From the NCBI RefSeq assembly GCF_014646515.1, contig NZ_BMNK01000002.1, positions 331,988-395,987 on the forward strand: a stretch of 64,000 bases of DNA, read 5' to 3'. Under the pieces are notes generated by a model that was not told the DNA's origin, did not search any database, and saw only the letters and a list, made by a program, of their open reading frames with translations. How positions within the stretch are numbered: position 1 is the stretch's first letter; each line of letters begins with the position of its first letter. Below, in pieces: positions 59,361 to 64,000 of this stretch. The DNA comes from Nonomuraea glycinis. Lineage in GTDB: Bacteria > Actinomycetota > Actinomycetes > Streptosporangiales > Streptosporangiaceae. The translations under genes were made by a program, and so were the position numbers.

Positions 59361-59989
59361 TCGCCGAGGACGACGCACTGCTGCGCGAGGGACTCGCGTT
59401 GCTGCTGACCGGTGAGGGATACGAGGTCGCCGCGGCGGTGCCGGACGCGACGACCTTCATGTCCGCCGTGTCCGCCCACCGCCCCGACGTGGCGGTGGTG
59501 GACGTACGCATGCCGCCCACGCACACCGACGAGGGCATCAGGGCCGCGGTCGAGGCCAGGCGCCTGCACCCGAGCCTGGCCGTGCTCGTGCTGTCGGCGT
59601 ACGTGGAGGAGGCGTTCGCCACCGAGCTGCTCGCCGGCGGCGCCGGCGGGCTCGGCTACCTGCTGAAGGAGCGGGTCGGCCGGGTCGAGGAGTTCGTCGA
59701 GGCGCTGGAGCGGGTGGCGGCGGGCGGCACCGCCATCGACCCCGAGGTGGTCGCGCAGCTCTTCACCCGCCGCCGCGACGGGCCCATCGACCGGCTGACC
59801 GCCCGCGAACGCGAGGTGCTCGCCCTCATGGCCGAAGGGCTCGGCAACACCGCCATCGCCGAGCGGCTGGTCGTGACGGAGGGCGCGGTGCACAAGCACA
59901 TCCGCAGCATCTTCGCCAAGCTCGACCTGTCGCCCACCGACCGCGTGGACCGCAGGGTCACCGCCGTCCTGCACTATTTGGAGGCCTGA
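59348..59989 (+). CDS. Response regulator, NarL/FixJ family
   Basis: A 213-residue regulator. TTG start inside the kinase's 3' end (13-bp overlap). Receiver: VIAEDDALLREGLA, Asp in VAVVDVRMPPTHTD (about 51), Lys in GYLLKERVGRVEEF (about 103). Helix-turn-helix TAREREVLALMAEGLGNTAI, then AVHKHIRSIFAKL. The HRSIF end and lack of a DTPP-type Lys loop distinguish it from the other two NarL-like pairs. It converges with the TPR gene (16-bp overlap). Confidence 0.92.
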   Translation: MRVVIAEDDALLREGLALLLTGEGYEVAAAVPDATTFMSAVSAHRPDVAVVDVRMPPTHTDEGIRAAVEARRLHPSLAVLVLSAYVEEAFATELLAGGAGGLGYLLKERVGRVEEFVEALERVAAGGTAIDPEVVAQLFTRRRDGPIDRLTAREREVLALMAEGLGNTAIAERLVVTEGAVHKHIRSIFAKLDLSPTDRVDRRVTAVLHYLEA

Positions 59990-60636
59990 CCGCTCTCCAG
60001 CTGCTCGCGCGCCTCCCCCACCCAGCGCATGACCCCCTTGGCGCCGGCCGCCTCGGCGATCGACCCGGCCTCGGCGAGCAGCTCCAGCGCCTCCTGGTGG
60101 TGCCCCTCGGCTGCGGCGATGTGCGCCAGCCCGATCAGGTTCGCGGCGACGCCGGGCAGGAAGCCGACCTCCCGACGGAGCCGCACCGACTCCTCCAGCC
60201 GCTCCCGCGCCGCGCCCAACCGGCCGGCCCGGTGCTCGGCGATGCCCAGATGCCGCAGCGCGTAGGACATCGTCAGCTTGTCGCCGGCCACCGCCGCCAG
60301 CTCGTAGGACCGTTCGAGCACCGGCACGGCGGCGTCCTGCTCGCCCCGCACCACCTGGTGCACCAGGCCCGCCCAGAACAGGGCCTCGCCCTCGCCCCGC
60401 ATGTCGTTGAGCGCCCGGTAGAGCCCGGCCGCCCGCTCGAACAGCGCCAGCTCCTGCGGATCCGCCTGCGTCCCGGCGAGGAACCGCGCGTGCGCCAGCC
60501 GGCCCTTTGCCAGCGCGAGATCGGCCTCGACCGCGTCGAGGTCCCGCTCGGCCGCCGTGAGCGCGTCGACGTCACCGCCGAAGACGGCTTGGTCGTAGAG
60601 CACCCTGGCTCGTTCGATGCGTTCTTCCGTGGTCAT
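59974..60636 (-). CDS. TPR-repeat protein
   Basis: A 220-residue all-helical protein of tandem TPR motifs: EERIERARVLYDQAVFGGDV, ALFERAAGLYRALNDMRGEG, LERSYELAAVAGDKLTMSYA and ALELLAEAGSIAEAAGAKGV. No fused domain, signal peptide or membrane span. It may be a protein-binding partner or scaffold. Its start at 60636 follows AGGGACGTG. No partner is evident from context; the PL8 lyase on the other strand is divergent. Confidence 0.8.
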   Translation of the reverse strand: MTTEERIERARVLYDQAVFGGDVDALTAAERDLDAVEADLALAKGRLAHARFLAGTQADPQELALFERAAGLYRALNDMRGEGEALFWAGLVHQVVRGEQDAAVPVLERSYELAAVAGDKLTMSYALRHLGIAEHRAGRLGAARERLEESVRLRREVGFLPGVAANLIGLAHIAAAEGHHQEALELLAEAGSIAEAAGAKGVMRWVGEAREQLESGQASK

Positions 60637-60760
60637 CACGTCCCTGTTCCCGTCCACAGACTCGGGCGCCGCGCAGAGGCCCGGCGAACATGTCCGCCAG
60701 CCTACTTCCGTCACGCCCGGACCTGCTGTCACAGCCCGCCACCCGCGTGATAATGCGGAT

Positions 60761-62947
60761 GTGCCGCGATACTCCAGGCGATCCTTGCTGCTGCTCGGTG
60801 GCATGGCCACGGCCGGGGTGATGTTCCCCGTGCGGGAGGATCCGCCGTCCCCGGATCTCACGGGCTTACTGGGTCCGCTGCGTGCGCGGTGGCGCGAGGT
60901 GACGGTCGAGGAGAGCCCGGCCGGGGTCCGGGCCGCGGCCCGCCATCGTGACACCATGGCGCCCGCCGCCGGGTCCCTCTGGCCCGACCTGCCGTTCCCG
61001 TCCTTCATCGAGACCCCGGCCAGGCTGCTGACCATGGCTCGGGCGTACGCCATGACCGGGGACGCCCGGCTGGCCGCGGCCGTCGCCACCGGCGTCGACC
61101 ACTACCGGCGGCAGGTCTACACCGCGGGCGCGGCCGCCGACGGCAACTGGTGGCACTGGGAGATCGGCGTACCCACCAGGCTGCTCGACGCGGCCGTGCT
61201 GATCGGCCCCCATCTGACGGACCGGCGGCGCGCGGCGCTCGCGGACGCGGTGGACCACTTCGTGCCGGAGCGCCGCCTGGCCGACTACAGCGGCACCAGC
61301 ACCGGCGCCAACCGGGTGGACCTGTGCACGGTGATGCTGCTGCGCGCCCTGATCGGGTCCGATCCGGGCAAGGCCGCGCTGGCCGCCGCCGCGCTGACCC
61401 CCGTCTTCCGGTACGTCTCCGAAGGCGACGGCCTCTACCGGGACGGCTCGTTCATCCAGCACACCACCGTCCCCTACCAGGGCGGTTATGGGGCGGTGCT
61501 GCTGCACGGCCTGGCCACCCTGTTCGCGGTGCTGCGCGACTCGCCCTGGCGGATCACCGACCCGGACCGGCGGCACGTCTACGACAGCGTCGAGCGGTCG
61601 TTCGCGCCGTTCGTGCACGACGGCCGCTGCATGGACCTGGTCAGCGGCCGGGGCGTGCGCAGGCAGCCGGACGGCGACCGGGTCAGGGGGCGACGGCTCG
61701 CCGCCGCGATCCTGCTGCTCGCGGAGACCGCCTCGGCGGCCGAGCGGGCCCGCTGGCTGCCCATGGTCAAGGGCTGGGCCGTGCGGGGGGCGTACGAGCC
61801 GACCGGCCGGGTCGCGGCGGTCCTCGGCGACGGTGAGATCCCCGTGGGGCGCGAGGCCGTGGGGCACCGGCTGCTGCCGATGAGCGCCCGCGCCGTGCAC
61901 CGCAGGCCGGGCTGGTGCGCGGCGCTCAGCATGGCGTCGTACCGGATCGCCCACTACGAGCACGGCAACGGCGAGAACCCGCGCGGCTGGCACACCGGTG
62001 CGGGGATGCTCTACTGGTGGGGCGAGGGCCACGGCGATCATTACTCCGACGGGTTCTGGCGCGCCGCCGACCCCTACCGGCTGCCGGGCACGACCGTCTC
62101 CACCCGGCGGCTGCCCGACGGCGCCGGCCCGGCCTGGGGCGGCGCCTGCCCGCCCGCCCGCTGGGTCGGCGGCGCGACCGACGGCACGTACGCGACGGTC
62201 GGCCAGCATCTGTACGGCCTGGAGAGCACGATGGAGGCCGTCAAGTCGTGGGTCTTCCTCGACGACGCCGTCGTCTGCTTGGGCGCGGGCATCACCAGCA
62301 CGGACGGCGTCCCGGTCGAGACCGTCGTCGACGTCCGGCGGACGGACGCGCCCCTCACCACCGGGGCGGGCTGGGCGCACCTGGAAGGCCACGGTGGCTA
62401 CGTCATCCCTGGTGACCAGCGGCTCCGCACGCTGCGCGGCCGCGACCAGGTGACGCTCTGGCTCGACCACGGCACCGATCCGGTCGCGGCCGGGTACGCG
62501 TACCTGCTGCTGCCGAACGCCGACCTGGCGCGCACCCGCGCCCGCGCCGCCGAACCCGGCTGGGCGCGGGTGCTCGTCAACACCGGCCGTCAGCAGGGCG
62601 TGCACATCCCGTCCCTCGGCATCACGGCGATCAACTTCTGGCAGGCCGGCTCGACCGGCGGCGTCACCGCGTCCGCGCCGTGCGCCGTCCTCGTGCGCGA
62701 GCGGCGCGACGGCACGGCCACGGTCACCGTGTCGGACCCCCGGCGCGAGCTGACCGAGCTGACCGTCACCTGGCGGCGGCCGGTCACCGAGGTGCTCCGC
62801 GCGGACCCGCTGCTGACCGGCGTCGCCACCGGCCCGGCGCTCACGCTGGCGTTCGGCCGGCTGGCGGATCGCGGCGGCGGCTCCAGAACGGTCAGGGTGC
62901 GCACGTCTCACGGCGCGCGGCTGAAAACGCGGGCGGCGCGCGGATGA
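60761..62947 (+). CDS. Tat-exported polysaccharide lyase, family 8
   Basis: A 728-residue protein with a twin-arginine signal (SRRSLLLLGG, RR at 6-7), then the alpha-toroid of PL8: GNWWHWEIGVP (128-138), catalytic Asn184 in STGANRVDL, His234 in GSFIQH and Tyr243 in QGGYG. The C-terminal half is the beta-sandwich domain (PVETVVDVRR, YLLLPNADLART). Enzymes of this family split hyaluronan, chondroitin, xanthan or alginate-like acidic glycans; the specificity is unclear. Export by Tat implies folding before secretion. It starts at GTG and is monocistronic. Confidence 0.92.
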   Translation: MPRYSRRSLLLLGGMATAGVMFPVREDPPSPDLTGLLGPLRARWREVTVEESPAGVRAAARHRDTMAPAAGSLWPDLPFPSFIETPARLLTMARAYAMTGDARLAAAVATGVDHYRRQVYTAGAAADGNWWHWEIGVPTRLLDAAVLIGPHLTDRRRAALADAVDHFVPERRLADYSGTSTGANRVDLCTVMLLRALIGSDPGKAALAAAALTPVFRYVSEGDGLYRDGSFIQHTTVPYQGGYGAVLLHGLATLFAVLRDSPWRITDPDRRHVYDSVERSFAPFVHDGRCMDLVSGRGVRRQPDGDRVRGRRLAAAILLLAETASAAERARWLPMVKGWAVRGAYEPTGRVAAVLGDGEIPVGREAVGHRLLPMSARAVHRRPGWCAALSMASYRIAHYEHGNGENPRGWHTGAGMLYWWGEGHGDHYSDGFWRAADPYRLPGTTVSTRRLPDGAGPAWGGACPPARWVGGATDGTYATVGQHLYGLESTMEAVKSWVFLDDAVVCLGAGITSTDGVPVETVVDVRRTDAPLTTGAGWAHLEGHGGYVIPGDQRLRTLRGRDQVTLWLDHGTDPVAAGYAYLLLPNADLARTRARAAEPGWARVLVNTGRQQGVHIPSLGITAINFWQAGSTGGVTASAPCAVLVRERRDGTATVTVSDPRRELTELTVTWRRPVTEVLRADPLLTGVATGPALTLAFGRLADRGGGSRTVRVRTSHGARLKTRAARG

Positions 62948-63038
62948 GGACGCGGACGGCGCGGTCTGAAAAACAGGGCGACCGGCCGAGGCGGGCCCGG
63001 TTACACTCCGCGAGTCCTGTTCGCGTGAATGGAGTGTT

Positions 63039-64000
63039 TTGACCCACAATGACCTGATCGTTCGGCCTATCACCGGACGCGAAGAGCTTGAGCTGTTCTG
63101 CCGCCTGCCCTACGTGCTCAACGACGAGCTCGCGGACGACCTCGACGCCGGCCGCCGGCGGCCCGAGTGGATGTGGGTGGCGCTACGCGGTGAGCGCCTC
63201 GTCGCCAGGCTGGCCTGGTGGGCGCCGCGCCCGGACGCCCCGCCGGCCATGCTGGACACGTTTGACCTGGACGACGCGGCCCCGTCGCCGGAGCGGCTCG
63301 ACGACGCCGCACTGCTGCTCAGCACCGCCATGGCGGCGGTGTTGCCCTCGGGCGCCCGGCCGCCCGAGTACAACCGCTACATCCCGCCGGGGTGGCGCGA
63401 GGACGAGGCGGCCAGGCAGGTCGTCGAGGACCGCATGACCGTCCTCGCCCGCGGCGGCGCCAAGCCTCTCGTCGAGCGGCTGCGCTTCGAGTGGCGGCCC
63501 GGGGCGCCGGTTCCCGGGCCGAGCGGCCGCCTGAGCTTCAGGCCGGTCGGCGACCGCGCCGACCTCGTCGAGCTGATGACCCTCGTCCTGGAGGGCACCC
63601 TCGATGCCCACAGCCGGGCCGACCTGACCCGGATGACCGCCGCCCAGGCGGCGGCCGAGCAGTATGACGACGAGCTGGCGCACTACCGCAGCCCGCGCGA
63701 CTGGTGGCGGATCGCGACCACGCCCGGCGGCGACCCCGTGGGATTCGTCATCCCGGCCCGCAACAGCTACAACCCGATCATCGCCTACATCGGCGTCCTG
63801 CCGGCGTACCGGGGCCGGGGGCACATCGACGACCTGCTCGCCGAGGGCACGCGGATCCTCGCCGCCCAGGACGTGCCGCGCATCCGGGCGGCCACGGACG
63901 TCGGCAACGTGCCGATGGCCCGCGCCTTCCACCGCGCCGGGTACACGCACTTCCAGGGTGAGATCAACATGACGTGGGGCTCATCCCCGCTGTGGGCTTC
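63039..64000 (+). CDS. GNAT-family N-acetyltransferase (3' end beyond window)
   Basis: The gene starts at a TTG (63039) with GGAG five bases upstream and stays open to the window end (320 codons visible). The C-terminal part has the acetyl-CoA motif AYIGVLPAYRGRGHIDDLLA (Q/RxxGxG/A type, about 248-267) and NVPMARAFHRAGYTHFQGEI, both GNAT features. The N-terminal half (IVRPITGREELELFCRLPYV) may be a second, degenerate GNAT domain. The substrate is unknown. The stop is not in the window. Confidence 0.82.
   Translation, partial: MTHNDLIVRPITGREELELFCRLPYVLNDELADDLDAGRRRPEWMWVALRGERLVARLAWWAPRPDAPPAMLDTFDLDDAAPSPERLDDAALLLSTAMAAVLPSGARPPEYNRYIPPGWREDEAARQVVEDRMTVLARGGAKPLVERLRFEWRPGAPVPGPSGRLSFRPVGDRADLVELMTLVLEGTLDAHSRADLTRMTAAQAAAEQYDDELAHYRSPRDWWRIATTPGGDPVGFVIPARNSYNPIIAYIGVLPAYRGRGHIDDLLAEGTRILAAQDVPRIRAATDVGNVPMARAFHRAGYTHFQGEINMTWGSSPLWA

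Overview
The window is high-GC DNA (roughly 70% G+C) with dense genes, many GTG/TTG starts, ATGA/GTGA stop-start overlaps, AfsR-type and two-component regulators, a FurA-KatG pair, a DrrAB-type exporter and mycothiol-era enzyme families. This points to a chromosomal segment of a filamentous actinomycete, most likely in the Streptosporangiales (Nonomuraea-like). The genus is inferred from codon use and protein flavour, not from a search. No tRNA, rRNA, CRISPR array or prophage was found.

Layout. 1-3.8 kb: degraded stretch with an edge-truncated gene, a frameshifted methyltransferase, a DUF4242 protein, a secreted protein and a methyltransferase tail. 3.9-10.4 kb: large AfsR-like regulator, an IS605-type TnpB element with a recognisable right end, then a DrrAB-type ABC exporter whose stop codon touches the element. 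10.6-16.5 kb: Ser/Thr kinase-WD40 protein, an aminoglycoside-phosphotransferase-like kinase, an alpha/beta hydrolase and a DUF6069 membrane protein. 16.6-20.4 kb: NarL-type two-component system, two opposing gene fragments meeting at a breakpoint, a flavoprotein and a secreted M23 peptidase. 20.6-24.2 kb: VOC protein, CPBP protease, a 16-repeat LRR protein and a lipoprotein. 24.2-30.3 kb: katG-furA, AraC regulator, DinB-like protein and two NUDIX hydrolases. 30.3-33 kb: two-component system with a CPBP protease. 33-35.2 kb: remnants of at least four genes around a membrane protein and a toxin-antitoxin pair. 35.3-38 kb: a Pycsar-effector-like membrane protein, an ECF sigma factor with a membrane partner, and a DinB protein. 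38.2-42.4 kb: third NarL-type system ending in a 36-bp triplication, HxlR, NAD(P)-binding, SnoaL-like and XRE genes. 42.5-49.2 kb: MFS transporter, a retropepsin-like protease under a large palindrome, TerC, VOC, MBL, PadR and two small alpha+beta proteins. 49.2-54.6 kb: OmpR-type two-component system facing a secreted protein across tandem OmpR-like boxes, an AttH/lipocalin-like protein and an LCP ligase. 54.7-64 kb: a molybdopterin oxidoreductase / flavin reductase / zinc-ribbon operon, a DNA-glycosylase-like protein, PAP2 phosphatase, a fourth NarL-type system, a TPR protein, a Tat-exported PL8 lyase and a GNAT protein cut by the window end.

The region is dominated by sensing and envelope functions: five complete two-component systems, a transmembrane kinase, an ECF sigma unit, two CPBP proteases, an LCP ligase, an M23 peptidase and a PAP2 phosphatase. 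Between intact operons are short relics of other genes, which marks it as an accessory, rearranging part of the chromosome. The best candidates for little-described biology are the three-gene molybdoenzyme cassette (54.8-56.4 kb), the lone Pycsar-type membrane effector (35.3-35.8 kb), the palindrome-controlled retropepsin-like protein (43.7-44.9 kb), and the 36-bp tandem unit that provides the stop codons of two convergent genes (40.0-40.1 kb).
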